Shown here piece after piece: positions 54,397 through 62,593 of a stretch of 64,000 nucleotides of DNA; positions within the stretch are counted from its first letter, which is position 1; the number at the start of each line of letters is the position of its first letter. Made by a program: the position numbers and the translations under genes. The notes beneath the pieces were generated by a model. That model saw only the letters and a program-made list of their open reading frames with translations, was not told the origin of the DNA and ran no database searches. Source of the stretch: Lignipirellula cremea (GTDB taxonomy: Bacteria; Planctomycetota; Planctomycetia; Pirellulales; Pirellulaceae); assembly GCF_007751035.1 (NCBI RefSeq), contig NZ_CP036433.1:8599001-8663000 (forward strand). Reading direction: 5' to 3'.

Positions 54397-55977
54397 ATGT
54401 CGCATCCCGAACATGAAGCGAAGTCCAGTAGTCCCGCCGATCTGCTCAGCGATCTGCCGCGCGGCCGCAGCGCCAAGCACCTGGGCGCTGCTCCCAACGC
54501 TTATTTCGAGGCGCCGGAAAATGTGCTGGCGACCGAATCGCTCCGCTTCGATGCGCAGGGCAATCGGGAATCCAAATTATTCCTTGGGTTCCTGGGCGGC
54601 CAGGTGGTCGCCGGTCCGCGGTTGTCCGACGGCCGTGTGGTGCGGTCGATTCATGGCGGAACGCCGATTGGCGTCGGCGACGACCGACATGCGATGACGA
54701 TTGCCGGCACTCGAGCCGGAAAAGGACGCTCGGCGCTCTTGCCGAATCTGATCACCTTGCCTCCAACCACGCCCATCCTGGCTCTGGATACGAAAGGATC
54801 GCTGGCGCGCCACAGCGCAAGGTGGCGAGCCGAAGGGCTAGGCCAAAAAATCGGCGTGCTGGATCCATTCGATTGCTCCGGAGAAAACACACGGCCGTAC
54901 CGGGTGGCTTTTAATCCGCTCCAGATGCTGCAGACCTCAGATCGCCGCGCCTTTGTACCGAATTGCAAACTGATCGCCGACTCCTTGATCGTTATAGGCG
55001 AGGCCCATAATGACCAGCACTGGAGAGAGACGGCCAAACAAATCTGCAGCGGTTTGATCGCCCATGTGGCGACCCATGCGAACTATGCGAGCGTCCGCGA
55101 CCTTGTGACTGTGTGGCGTCTGGCTTCCGAGTTGGCTTCCCCCGATCCCGACGGCCGCCATCGTTTCTGGCTGGAACGCGAAATGCTGGAGAGCGACGCC
55201 GTCAGCGGCATGGTCCGCAATGCGGCGCGAAACTTCTACAATCGCAGCGGCGGCGAGTTCAGCTCGGTTCTGTCGAACCTTACCAAACATCTCGATTGGA
55301 TCGCCATCGAGTGCATGCAAGATGCGCTACGCGGCGACTCGTTCGATCTGTTTGAGATGCCGCGGCGCCGGTCGGCGCTCTACGTGGCATTGCCGGTGCT
55401 GCGCGCGGCCGATCTCAGCGGCTGGCAGCGTTTGCTGGTGCAGATGGCGCTCGCGGCATGGGAAGAGAACGGTGTTCAAAACGGCCCGCAAGCCGTCTTC
55501 TTGCTCGATGAATTTCATGCTTTGGGAAAAATGCAAGCAATCGAGAAAGCGATCGCTCAAATTGCCGGATTCGGCGTAAAACTCTGGATCGTACTTCAGG
55601 ACCTCAACCAATTGAAACTGCATTACCCCACAAACTTTGAGACGTTCCTGGGTAACGCGGGACTTATCCAGTGCTTCGGCGTAGCCGATGTAACCACACT
55701 GGATTACATCTCCAAACTGCTGGGCCAAGCGACGACTTTGACGCGTTCCACGAATTTGCCCACGTTTGAACAAGCGGCCAAGCATGCGGCGACCGGCGAG
55801 TCCTGGTCGCTCAGCAATCATCCGCTAATGACCGGCGAAGAGATCGGCCGTTTCTTCGCCCGTGACGATAAGAAGCTGCGTCAACTCATTCTGCGGCCCG
55901 GCTATCGGCCCATGCTTTTGCAGAGGGGCTTCTACGACCAACACGCGATTTTTCAAGGTAAGTACGACGAGAACTAA
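54397..55977 (+). CDS. VirD4/TraG-type conjugative coupling protein
   Basis: A 526-residue ATPase. ATG 54397 is chosen with a GGAAGGA site; the longer frame overlaps the VWA gene. Walker A is AGTRAGKGRS (103-112), Walker B is VFLLDEFHALG (about 366-376), followed by helicase-like segments (LWIVLQDLNQLKLHY). No long N-terminal transmembrane region is visible, unlike full-length VirD4, so it may be of the soluble type or use the membrane proteins encoded upstream. It would hand the relaxase-DNA complex to a secretion channel. Confidence 0.88.
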   Translation: MSHPEHEAKSSSPADLLSDLPRGRSAKHLGAAPNAYFEAPENVLATESLRFDAQGNRESKLFLGFLGGQVVAGPRLSDGRVVRSIHGGTPIGVGDDRHAMTIAGTRAGKGRSALLPNLITLPPTTPILALDTKGSLARHSARWRAEGLGQKIGVLDPFDCSGENTRPYRVAFNPLQMLQTSDRRAFVPNCKLIADSLIVIGEAHNDQHWRETAKQICSGLIAHVATHANYASVRDLVTVWRLASELASPDPDGRHRFWLEREMLESDAVSGMVRNAARNFYNRSGGEFSSVLSNLTKHLDWIAIECMQDALRGDSFDLFEMPRRRSALYVALPVLRAADLSGWQRLLVQMALAAWEENGVQNGPQAVFLLDEFHALGKMQAIEKAIAQIAGFGVKLWIVLQDLNQLKLHYPTNFETFLGNAGLIQCFGVADVTTLDYISKLLGQATTLTRSTNLPTFEQAAKHAATGESWSLSNHPLMTGEEIGRFFARDDKKLRQLILRPGYRPMLLQRGFYDQHAIFQGKYDEN

Positions 55978-55980
55978 ACA

Positions 55981-56697
55981 ATGACGCCTCTCACTGCTCC
56001 CGGCCTGCCACCCTGGCCGCCGCTGCTGGTCGATCCGACACGCGGCGTCGCCCTGGTCTCCGCCCGACATGCTACCTGGCGGAGTTTTGAATGGGCGGCC
56101 AAAACAACCGAATTCTGCGTCTGGGTGACATGCTGCGGGATCGCGATCGTCATCCTGACTTACTTTCCGCATCCAATTCCGCTCGTGCGGGCCTTTGGAT
56201 TGTTAATCATCGGCGGTATCGCGTTTCCCATCGTTTCCGCATTGGTGCGACACAACGTCTGGGGTCCGCTGGCGCGACAGCTGTTTTGTATACGGACTGT
56301 GGTCGAGTTTCATCCGGAAGCAATCGTTATCCGTAGCCCTCTGTACGACCAGCCAGTTGTCGTTTGGCGGAGCTGGAACGGCCAGCCGGTGCAAACGCGG
56401 TTTATGGTCGAACCGGATCACGCCGCGACCGCCGCAGCGGAAAACGCGAATCCGAAACGGAAGTATTCCAAGGAGCACCTGCGCGGCGGTCTGATGCTTT
56501 TCGTGGTCGTGTCGACCCAGAACCAAATGAGTGAGGGCGGCATCTTCCGGGCGATCCCCATCACCGAGATCAGCACGACGCTCGCCGCCAAGTTCACGAT
56601 GGTATGCACGGCCGCCGCTACGCTGACCCGCTTGGACCGGCAATCGGAACAAGCAAGAACAACCCGCGGCGTCGATATTGACGCAGATCACGTCTGA
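55981..56697 (+). CDS. membrane protein, end of the coupling-protein operon
   Basis: A 238-residue protein starting 3 bp after the coupling protein stop. Two transmembrane segments near the N-terminus (FCVWVTCCGIAIVILTYF and LVRAFGLLIIGGIAFPIVSAL) precede a soluble domain. No family was recognised. The tight spacing implies a joint role with the coupling protein. Confidence 0.65.
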   Translation: MTPLTAPGLPPWPPLLVDPTRGVALVSARHATWRSFEWAAKTTEFCVWVTCCGIAIVILTYFPHPIPLVRAFGLLIIGGIAFPIVSALVRHNVWGPLARQLFCIRTVVEFHPEAIVIRSPLYDQPVVVWRSWNGQPVQTRFMVEPDHAATAAAENANPKRKYSKEHLRGGLMLFVVVSTQNQMSEGGIFRAIPITEISTTLAAKFTMVCTAAATLTRLDRQSEQARTTRGVDIDADHV

Positions 56698-56756
56698 GCG
56701 TTTCGCGTGTGGCACACACGACGCACTTTTTGATTCCAACTAAAGAGGCAAAATCG

Positions 56757-57032
56757 ATGGACGAAATTATCACCCGATTGCAACGGATCGAGAACCTGTT
56801 GGAGCATCTTCAAGCCGAACGGGTTTCCAAGGAGTTCTACTCCATTGCCGAAGTCGCCCAAATGGTCGGGCGATCGGAATATACGGTGCGTGAATGGTGT
56901 CGCCACGAAAGGGTGCGCGGCCAAAAAAGCCGGGTCGGCTGCGGCGGCACCACCGAGTGGCGCATCAGCCATGCCGAACTGCTGCGTATCCAGAACGAAG
57001 GCCCTTTACCGATCGCGAAACGCTTTGGTTAA
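56757..57032 (+). CDS. small HTH protein (AlpA/excisionase-like)
   Basis: A 91-residue protein from the ATG at 56757. A helix (IITRLQRIENLLEHLQAERVS) precedes a MerR/HTH_17-type winged helix (FYSIAEVAQMVGRSEYTVREWCRHERVRGQKSRVG). Such proteins are often excisionases or regulators of the integrase, and this one lies 1.8 kb from the integrase gene in an element that needs one. It is the best candidate for a recombination directionality factor. Confidence 0.7.
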   Translation: MDEIITRLQRIENLLEHLQAERVSKEFYSIAEVAQMVGRSEYTVREWCRHERVRGQKSRVGCGGTTEWRISHAELLRIQNEGPLPIAKRFG

Positions 57033-57209
57033 TGGAACGTCTGGTTACCTGAAGTGGACCCCAATAGCTGGACCAGTTTTGACCTGCGATTTGGTGTGAC
57101 ACATTCGTGGCACTGGCGGCAAGCGAGCCCGAAGGTAGCTCGCGTTAAGCCGCGTAGCGCGGCCTCGGTAAGGGTTCCGTGAAAGGGTTCAATTTCAGTC
57201 CAAGCATTT

Positions 57210-57998
57210 TCAGATTTTTCCCCCGTACTTCGCCGCTGGCGTCATGCCGCCGAGCGAGGAGTGCGGACGCTCGTAGTCGTAAAAAGAAAAATAACTCGCC
57301 AGGCCGCGTTCCAACTCGCGAGGTGAATCGTAGTCCCGCAGATACACGTCCTCGTACTTCACGCTCCGCCACAGACGCTCGATGAAGACGTTGTCCAAGG
57401 CCCGGCCTCGGCCGTCCATGCTGACCGCAATCTCGCGAGACAGCAAACGATCCGTGAACGACGGCGAGGTGAACTGACTGCCCTGGTCCGTGTTGAATAT
57501 CTCCGGCTGGCCCAGGACCAAGGCGGCCTCCAGCGCCTCGATGCAAAATCCGCCGTCCAGACTGTTGGAAAGCCGCCAGCTCAACACGTACCGACTCCAC
57601 CAGTCGATCACCGCCGCCAGGTACATGAAGCCCGTTCGCAAGGGGATATAAGTGATGTCGGTGCTCCATACCTGGTCCTTGCGGGAAATCTTCAAATCTC
57701 GCAATAAATACGGGAAAATACGGTGCGAAACGTTTCGCCGCGTCGTTCTCGGGCCAGGGCTGACCGAGGCGATGCCCATGATGCGCATCAGCCGCTGGAC
57801 GCGTTTGCGATTGATCTGCAGTGACAAGTTCAGACACAGGTAGTCTCGCATTTGACGCGAACCAAAGAACGGATATCGCAAATAAATTTCGTCGATGCGC
57901 CGCATCAGCCGTAAGTTCTCTGCGGTCTCGACGCCGACCGGCAGGTAGTACGAAGACCGCGGCAGACCGAGCAGTTCGCATTGCCGACGAACGCTCAA
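57210..57998 (-). CDS. IS3-family transposase OrfB
   Basis: A 262-residue DDE integrase-core protein: Asp in WSTDITYIP, Asp in NTDQGSQFTS, Glu in VFIERLWRSVK, and the C-terminal RPHSSLGGMTPAAKYGG typical of IS3 OrfB. The TTG at 57998 is the first possible start, but the active product is normally an OrfAB fusion. An A9 run (58054-58062 on the minus strand) near the end of orfA is the likely slippage site; orfB lies in the +1 frame relative to orfA there. Confidence 0.9.
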   Translation of the reverse strand: MSVRRQCELLGLPRSSYYLPVGVETAENLRLMRRIDEIYLRYPFFGSRQMRDYLCLNLSLQINRKRVQRLMRIMGIASVSPGPRTTRRNVSHRIFPYLLRDLKISRKDQVWSTDITYIPLRTGFMYLAAVIDWWSRYVLSWRLSNSLDGGFCIEALEAALVLGQPEIFNTDQGSQFTSPSFTDRLLSREIAVSMDGRGRALDNVFIERLWRSVKYEDVYLRDYDSPRELERGLASYFSFYDYERPHSSLGGMTPAAKYGGKI

Positions 57999-58035
57999 CG
58001 GAGCGCCGCTCGGATCGACCAGCTGGCGTTTGGCG

Positions 58036-58320
58036 TCAGTCGAGATCGCCAGCTTTTTTTTTGAGCCATTCCAGCTCCATCTTGAGTCGGCCGATCTGTT
58101 CGAACAGTTCGGCCGTGCTCACTTCCTCGCGAGCCGGCTTCTTGCGACCGTCTTCAAACAGGGCTTCGACTCCTTCGGTCAAAGTCTTCTTCCAGGCCGA
58201 AACCTGATTCCCATGCACGGCGAACTCGCTGGCCAGTTGGCTCAAGGTCTTGTCGCCGCGAACCGCAGCGAGCGCCACCTTGGCCTTGAATTTGGCTCCC
58301 AGAATACGTTTCTTCCGCAT
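58036..58320 (-). CDS. IS3-family OrfA
   Basis: A 94-residue helix-turn-helix protein: MRKKRILGAKFKAKVALAAVRGDKTLSQLASEFAVHGNQVSAWKK, followed by a leucine-zipper-like tail (LFEQIGRLKMELEWLKKK). Its A9 run encodes the KKK near the C-terminus and may serve to join it to OrfB by slippage. Confidence 0.88.
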   Translation of the reverse strand: MRKKRILGAKFKAKVALAAVRGDKTLSQLASEFAVHGNQVSAWKKTLTEGVEALFEDGRKKPAREEVSTAELFEQIGRLKMELEWLKKKAGDLD

Positions 58321-58536
58321 CGTAATCGCTCCATCCCCAAGGGTAAATTCATCCCGTTTTACACCTTATCGCGCGGTCCAGTTTTTGGGGTCCACTACAA
58401 CCTACCAGGCAAACAAAGCAGGGCGATCGTCGAACGGAGGGCAGGCAATAAAGGCCCACTCCACGTACGTAAGCGGTTGGCTGCGCAGACCGGCAGCACG
58501 CTCCCTTTCACGGAACCAACCCGAAGGAATTCGAGC

Positions 58537-58806
58537 ATGTCGCGACCACCATCCAGCAGCGCATGCCTCACGAGTCTCATGGTCCTGACGACGCTCTTAC
58601 CCAACTTCCAAGCAGGAAGCGTGTCCCAAGTCATCGCCCACGACCTGATCGCTTTGCTGGTGGCTGCACTTCTCTTCCGCCTGCTGCGTCTCGTCGCCGT
58701 TTACTGGCTCGCCGTCGGATTTATCCTCTCGGCTTTCCAGGCTGCCCGCTCCGACAGGGCCCACGCGTCCATTAGTCCCGACCGCTTCCTAAAAGAGTTT
58801 CAATAG
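58537..58806 (+). CDS. small membrane protein
   Basis: An 89-residue protein from the ATG at 58537 with a GAAGGAA site. The central stretch DLIALLVAALLFRLLRLVAVYWLAVGFILSAFQA gives one or two transmembrane helices. It is convergent with the integrase gene. No family was recognised. Confidence 0.5.
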   Translation: MSRPPSSSACLTSLMVLTTLLPNFQAGSVSQVIAHDLIALLVAALLFRLLRLVAVYWLAVGFILSAFQAARSDRAHASISPDRFLKEFQ

Positions 58807-58849
58807 CGGCTGCTTTCCCAGTGAAGGCCTCCGGTCGCATCGAGCCAAG

Positions 58850-60007
58850 CTATTTCTCCAAACGCGGTTCGCCCCCAAAAACGGAATCGATTGCCGATCT
58901 CTTGATACTGGGGAACAAGTGTCGATAACGCCGCCGCATTTCTTCGCTGGTGTGGCCGACGAACTCGTCGATGATGCGTTGGTCGATGCCTTGGCTGGCG
59001 AGGTTGGAGATGAACGAGTGGCGTAGGCAGTGCCAACCGGTAATGACGGACCATTTGGAGTCCTTGACGGCTCGCTTGAACTGCTTGTCGGAGAGACTTC
59101 CTTTAAGTTGGGACTGTGGGAATGTGAAGTCGTCGGCGTTCGGCAGCCAAGCTTTGGCGGCCTCTTGGAAGAGGGGAGACATAGGCACGGCGCGGGTAGA
59201 GGCTTTGCCCTTCACTCGCTTCTTCTCGTGGATTGTGACAACGCCGTTGCGGAAGTCGGTGGGGCGGGAGCGGATGATCTCGCTGCGTCGGGCGCCGGTG
59301 TGGGCGGCGAAGACGAACATCGTATAGACGAACAGTGGCGAGCTCGCTTTGACATGCTCCAGCAGTTGGCCAATCTGGTTGATGTCCAGATAAAGGCTTT
59401 CCCATTGGCCTGTCACTTCGGCCTCCGACCAGCTTTGAAAAGGCGCCTTTTCGGCCGCTTTGGGTAGTTTTACCTTTTTGGGAAAGGCGGCCGTCACGTA
59501 GCCACGGTCGCGGGCCCAGTTCCAAACCGTGGACAGGGTGGCCAACTCCTTTTTGATCGTTTCGCGGCCGACCCCCTTCGTCCTTCGCCATTTGTCCTTT
59601 TGCCGGGCGTTGACGTACTCCTGAAGATTAGAGATCGCCTTGATCGGCGTTTTGCCGAGATGACGGACGAGGTGGTTTTGGTGAATTTTGATGGTGCGGA
59701 GGGTGTTCTCTTCTAACCCGCCATCGGGCAACGACGCCAGATAATCTTCGAAGACTTCGGCTACCGACTTCTGGTTGACCTGAACGGGCTGCTCGAGTTT
59801 GCCGTCGGTGAGCAGGAAAGAGATGACGTCGGCGTCGTCGGGCAGCGCGACGCGGCCGTTCAGCACGTCTTCGATCATCCGTTCGAGATTGAGCAACCGC
59901 CGTTGGGCTTCGGGCTCACTCTCGGTCATCAACGACCGCGAGTACTTCTTGCCGCCAAAGCGGAACACGATCGCCCAGGTTTTGTTCCGCAATTCAAGCG
60001 AAGCCAT
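58850..60007 (-). CDS. tyrosine integrase of the element
   Basis: A 385-residue tyrosine recombinase. The N-terminal SAM-like/core-binding region (about 85-175) precedes the catalytic domain with Arg240 (HTGARRSEI), His326-x-x-Arg329 (WHCLRHSF), His352 (FVGHTSEE) and nucleophile Tyr361 (RRRYRHL). It would join the tRNA-Gln 3' end and the circular element at the 23-bp core. The gene starts right next to the right arm repeat, so Int binding there may repress its own promoter. Confidence 0.95.
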   Translation of the reverse strand: MASLELRNKTWAIVFRFGGKKYSRSLMTESEPEAQRRLLNLERMIEDVLNGRVALPDDADVISFLLTDGKLEQPVQVNQKSVAEVFEDYLASLPDGGLEENTLRTIKIHQNHLVRHLGKTPIKAISNLQEYVNARQKDKWRRTKGVGRETIKKELATLSTVWNWARDRGYVTAAFPKKVKLPKAAEKAPFQSWSEAEVTGQWESLYLDINQIGQLLEHVKASSPLFVYTMFVFAAHTGARRSEIIRSRPTDFRNGVVTIHEKKRVKGKASTRAVPMSPLFQEAAKAWLPNADDFTFPQSQLKGSLSDKQFKRAVKDSKWSVITGWHCLRHSFISNLASQGIDQRIIDEFVGHTSEEMRRRYRHLFPSIKRSAIDSVFGGEPRLEK

Positions 60008-60024
60008 GTCATCCCCATTCTACC

Positions 60025-60052
60025 CCCATTTTGTCCGCAAATTGTCCGCAAA
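60025..60052. repeat. right integrase arm-type repeat (28 bp)
   Basis: Identical in sequence and orientation to 7648-7675. Two tandem TTGTCCGCAAA units end 45 bp before the right core repeat and begin 17 bp upstream of the integrase ATG. Confidence 0.8.
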
Positions 60053-60053
60053 C

Positions 60054-60088
60054 AAAAAAAGGAATTACGCAATAATACGTAATTCCTT
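60054..60088 (-). terminator. replacement terminator for tRNA-Gln, carried by the element
   Basis: AAGGAATTACG (60059-60069) and CGTAATTCCTT (60078-60088) form a perfect 11-bp stem with an 8-nt loop. On the minus strand it is followed by a T-run (60060-60054). It lies 12 bp after the tRNA 3' end, inside the element. Confidence 0.85.
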
Positions 60089-60097
60089 GGGTAAAAC

Positions 60098-60120
60098 AAG
60101 TTCCGGGACTAGGATTTGAA
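60098..60120. repeat. attR: 23-bp direct repeat at the right end
   Basis: Matches 7511-7533 in all 23 bases. It covers the 3' end of the intact tRNA-Gln from part of the T-loop through the discriminator, plus three bases. The tRNA 5' part lies outside, on the chromosomal side. Confidence 0.9.
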
Positions 60121-60171
60121 CCTAGACAAACAGAACCAGAATCTGTCGTGCTGCCGTTACACTATCCCGGA
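60101..60171 (-). tRNA. tRNA-Gln(CUG)
   Basis: A 71-nt cloverleaf on the minus strand: acceptor TCCGGGA/TCCCGGA, D stem GTGT/GCAC, anticodon stem ACAGA/TCTGT with loop TTCTGGT (anticodon CTG), T arm CTAGG TTCAAAT CCTAG, discriminator A. CCA is not encoded. The element is inserted at its 3' end without damaging it. Confidence 0.97.
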
Positions 60172-60190
60172 GTGATTGTGTAAGAACGAT

Positions 60191-60220
60191 ACCCTACAAA
60201 AACTGGCTTGTAGTCGTCAA
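60191..60220 (-). promoter_or_regulatory. promoter of tRNA-Gln
   Basis: On the minus strand TTGACG (complement of 60215-60220), an 18-bp spacer and TAGGGT (complement of 60191-60196) precede the tRNA by 20 bp, a normal distance for a precursor transcript. Confidence 0.5.
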
Positions 60221-60397
60221 GTGGACATCCGGCCTGGGAAATTTTTTGGGGGACGTACTCCAGGTCGCATCGCGGATCGGGGAACATGGCGGCGCCTGTT
60301 TCTTCGGCCTGACGGTTCGGTGCGGGTAGATCGGGGCCAACCCCTTTGACTTGGCGGACAGGGAGACGTACAACTACAGGGAATTGAGCGCGTCCCG

Positions 60398-60502
60398 CCT
60401 GCTGATAAGTGGCCCTCGAAAGGGGGAACTGTGAACGAGTCAGGCCTTAACCGGAGCAGCTATAAGCAGGGTACCCTTGTTCGGGGGCCTCTTATCGGCA
60501 GA
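60398..60502 (+). ncRNA. ffs: signal recognition particle RNA (small bacterial type)
   Basis: About 105 nt that folds into one long hairpin: the ends CTGCTGATAAG..GGCCC and GGGCC..CTTATCGGCAG pair. The tip carries the domain-IV signature GTCAGG..CCGGAGCAGC with a TTAA tetraloop in place of GGAA. It binds Ffh and targets membrane proteins. A position just upstream of dnaX is common in bacteria. The region between it and the tRNA promoter (60221-60397) shows nothing else. Confidence 0.8.
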
Positions 60503-60546
60503 ACGGGTGCGGCTCAAGGGAACCTGATCCTGCAAACGGCTCTTTC

Positions 60547-62331
60547 ATGGCGGATCCTTCTGCACCCAACGAATCCCCTGCCGGCGAATATATCGTTGTG
60601 GCGCGGCGATATCGGCCGCGGGATTTTCAGGAACTCGTAGGGCAATCCCAGGTCAGCCAGGCCTTAGGTAACGCCATCACCACCAATCGGGTGGGGCACG
60701 CCTATCTGTTCACAGGCGCCCGGGGAGTTGGCAAAACGTCGACCGCCCGTATTCTGGCCAAGGCACTTAATTGCGAACGCGGCCCTTCGCCCTCTCCCTG
60801 CAATCAGTGCGACACTTGTCAGGCGATTGGGGCTGGCGAAGATGTCGACGTGCTGGAGATCGACGGCGCCAGCAATCGCGGCATCGATGAGATCCGCCAG
60901 CTGCGCTCGAACGTGAACGTCCGGCCCAGTCGTTCGCGGTACAAGGTGTACATCATCGACGAAGTACACATGCTCACCAATCCGGCTTTTAATGCGCTCT
61001 TGAAAACGCTGGAAGAGCCGCCGGAGCATGTGAAGTTCATCTTCTGCACGACCGACCCGGAAAAAATCCCGATCACCGTGCTGTCCCGCTGCCAGCGGTT
61101 TGACTTTGCTCCGGTTGAAACGTCGGAAATCGTGGAACGGCTGCGGTTTATCGTCGAAACTGAAGGCCTGGAAGCCGATCCAGAAGCGCTGCAAATGCTG
61201 GCCCGCAGGGCCGGCGGCTCGATGCGCGACAGCCAGTCGCTGCTGGAACAACTGCTCTCGTTCAGCCAAGACAAAGTGACGGCCGAGTCGGTGCACCGGA
61301 TGCTCGGCACGGCCCATTCGGGGCGACTTTCCAGCGTGGCTCGGCATTTGATCGATCGCGATGCGGCCGGCGCCCTGCGGGAGATCGAACAGGCGGTGGC
61401 CGAAGGGGTCGACGTGGGCCAGTTGGCGGAGCAGTTGCTCGGCTACTTTCGCGACATGGCGGCTGTTACGGTCGGCTGCGAGGCCCAGTACCTGCTGCAC
61501 ACGCCGACCAGCGAATACGAAGCACTCAAGACCGCTGGCGCCGCGTTCGGGCTGGAAACACTATTAGCGGTGATGCAGATCCTGGATCAAACTCTGGTAC
61601 GCTTGCGGCAAAGCATGCACACCCGGACCCTGGTCGAGATGGCCCTGGTGCGGATCTGCCGCCTGGAAGACCTGGAGGACCTGGCGGTGCTTGCCGCTGC
61701 CGTCCAGGGCAATGATGCGGGTTCCCGCCGGGGACCGGCTCCACGCAACCAGACCTCCCCTGCCCTGCCCTCCCCTGCCCCGCGGGGCAATCCTCCGCCA
61801 GCTGCTTCTCCGCCGGTTCCGCCTGCGGGAAAAAATCCGCCGTCCGCTCAAAAAAAAACGGCTGAAATAACCCCTGCTGAGGTGGAAACGGCTCAACTGG
61901 TCGTTTCGCAACCAGAAAAACCGGATAGCGCAGCGGCCGACCCACCCGCCGAGCTATGGCGGAAAGCCCTTGTCAGATTAGAAGATACGGGCGATACCAC
62001 TGCTACGATGGCAGCCCTGGCTAGTCAATGTGCAATTTCTGGGCCAAATCGACTGGTCGTGACCTTCCCCGACGCGTATACTAAGGAAGCCTTGGAGCGA
62101 CCGGAGAAGAAGCGAGCGATTGATGAAGCTGTCGCCTGTGTCGCAGGTGCGAGCTACCAGGTCGAATTCGCCGTGCTCCCCGCCGCTCCTGCCGAAGTCG
62201 TGCCTGTGGTTCCCACCGGGGTCGCGAAGCGGATGAAGCAGCGCGAGATCGAACAGCATCCCCTTGTCGTGGAAGCGATCGAGCTGTTTGCCGGAGAGAT
62301 CATCGATATCAAAGCGGTGCGTCCCTCTTAG
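60547..62331 (+). CDS. dnaX: DNA polymerase III subunit tau/gamma
   Basis: A 594-residue clamp-loader ATPase. Residues 14-40 hold the start of the AAA module (RRYRPRDFQELVGQ), followed by Walker A GARGVGKT, the four-Cys zinc module (CERGPSPSPCNQCDTC), Walker B IIDEVHML and sensor 1 in FCTTDPEKIPITVLSRCQRF. A Pro-rich linker (about 395-450) leads to the tau-specific C-terminus. An A9 run (61850-61858, codons 435-438) is a probable slippage site that would make a shorter gamma form. It is the first protein gene of the conserved right-flank cluster. Confidence 0.97.
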   Translation: MADPSAPNESPAGEYIVVARRYRPRDFQELVGQSQVSQALGNAITTNRVGHAYLFTGARGVGKTSTARILAKALNCERGPSPSPCNQCDTCQAIGAGEDVDVLEIDGASNRGIDEIRQLRSNVNVRPSRSRYKVYIIDEVHMLTNPAFNALLKTLEEPPEHVKFIFCTTDPEKIPITVLSRCQRFDFAPVETSEIVERLRFIVETEGLEADPEALQMLARRAGGSMRDSQSLLEQLLSFSQDKVTAESVHRMLGTAHSGRLSSVARHLIDRDAAGALREIEQAVAEGVDVGQLAEQLLGYFRDMAAVTVGCEAQYLLHTPTSEYEALKTAGAAFGLETLLAVMQILDQTLVRLRQSMHTRTLVEMALVRICRLEDLEDLAVLAAAVQGNDAGSRRGPAPRNQTSPALPSPAPRGNPPPAASPPVPPAGKNPPSAQKKTAEITPAEVETAQLVVSQPEKPDSAAADPPAELWRKALVRLEDTGDTTATMAALASQCAISGPNRLVVTFPDAYTKEALERPEKKRAIDEAVACVAGASYQVEFAVLPAAPAEVVPVVPTGVAKRMKQREIEQHPLVVEAIELFAGEIIDIKAVRPS

Positions 62332-62593
62332 CTTCCGATCGGTCGGCAGCCGGCCCTATGATGGGACATGGCCCGCAGGCGGAGGTTTGGAAGAGCAGGC
62401 TCGGTAGCCGAGGCTCCTGCAGGCCGCCCGTCGATACCCCGATACGATCGCCTCGGCGTCCGGATGGGGAATCGCCTGCGCGGTAAATGGCGCAATTTTG
62501 CGGGATTCCCGCGTGGCCGCTCCCATGCTGCCCGTAAAGTATATTTAAAGCAAATCGGTCAACGGACCAGACGTGTCGCTGGAGGAGGTATCC

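Larger units (their letters stand above)
57053..58396 (-). mobile_element. IS3-family insertion sequence
   Basis: A 1.34-kb element with imperfect terminal inverted repeats of about 22 bp: AGTGGACCCCAA..CTGGACC at 57053-57074 and its complement at 58375-58396. It carries orfA and orfB on the minus strand. I could not define a target duplication with certainty. It lies between the HTH gene and the small membrane protein without clearly breaking a gene. Confidence 0.85.

Noticed and set aside
51855-56697. A complete type IV secretion system
   Set aside because: Only the coupling protein is recognisable; no VirB4 ATPase or VirB6/8/9/10-like protein is visible in the window.
57145-57981. 278-codon minus frame overlapping the IS3 transposase
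   Set aside because: It is in another frame of the same strand as the clear DDE transposase OrfB and has no family features.
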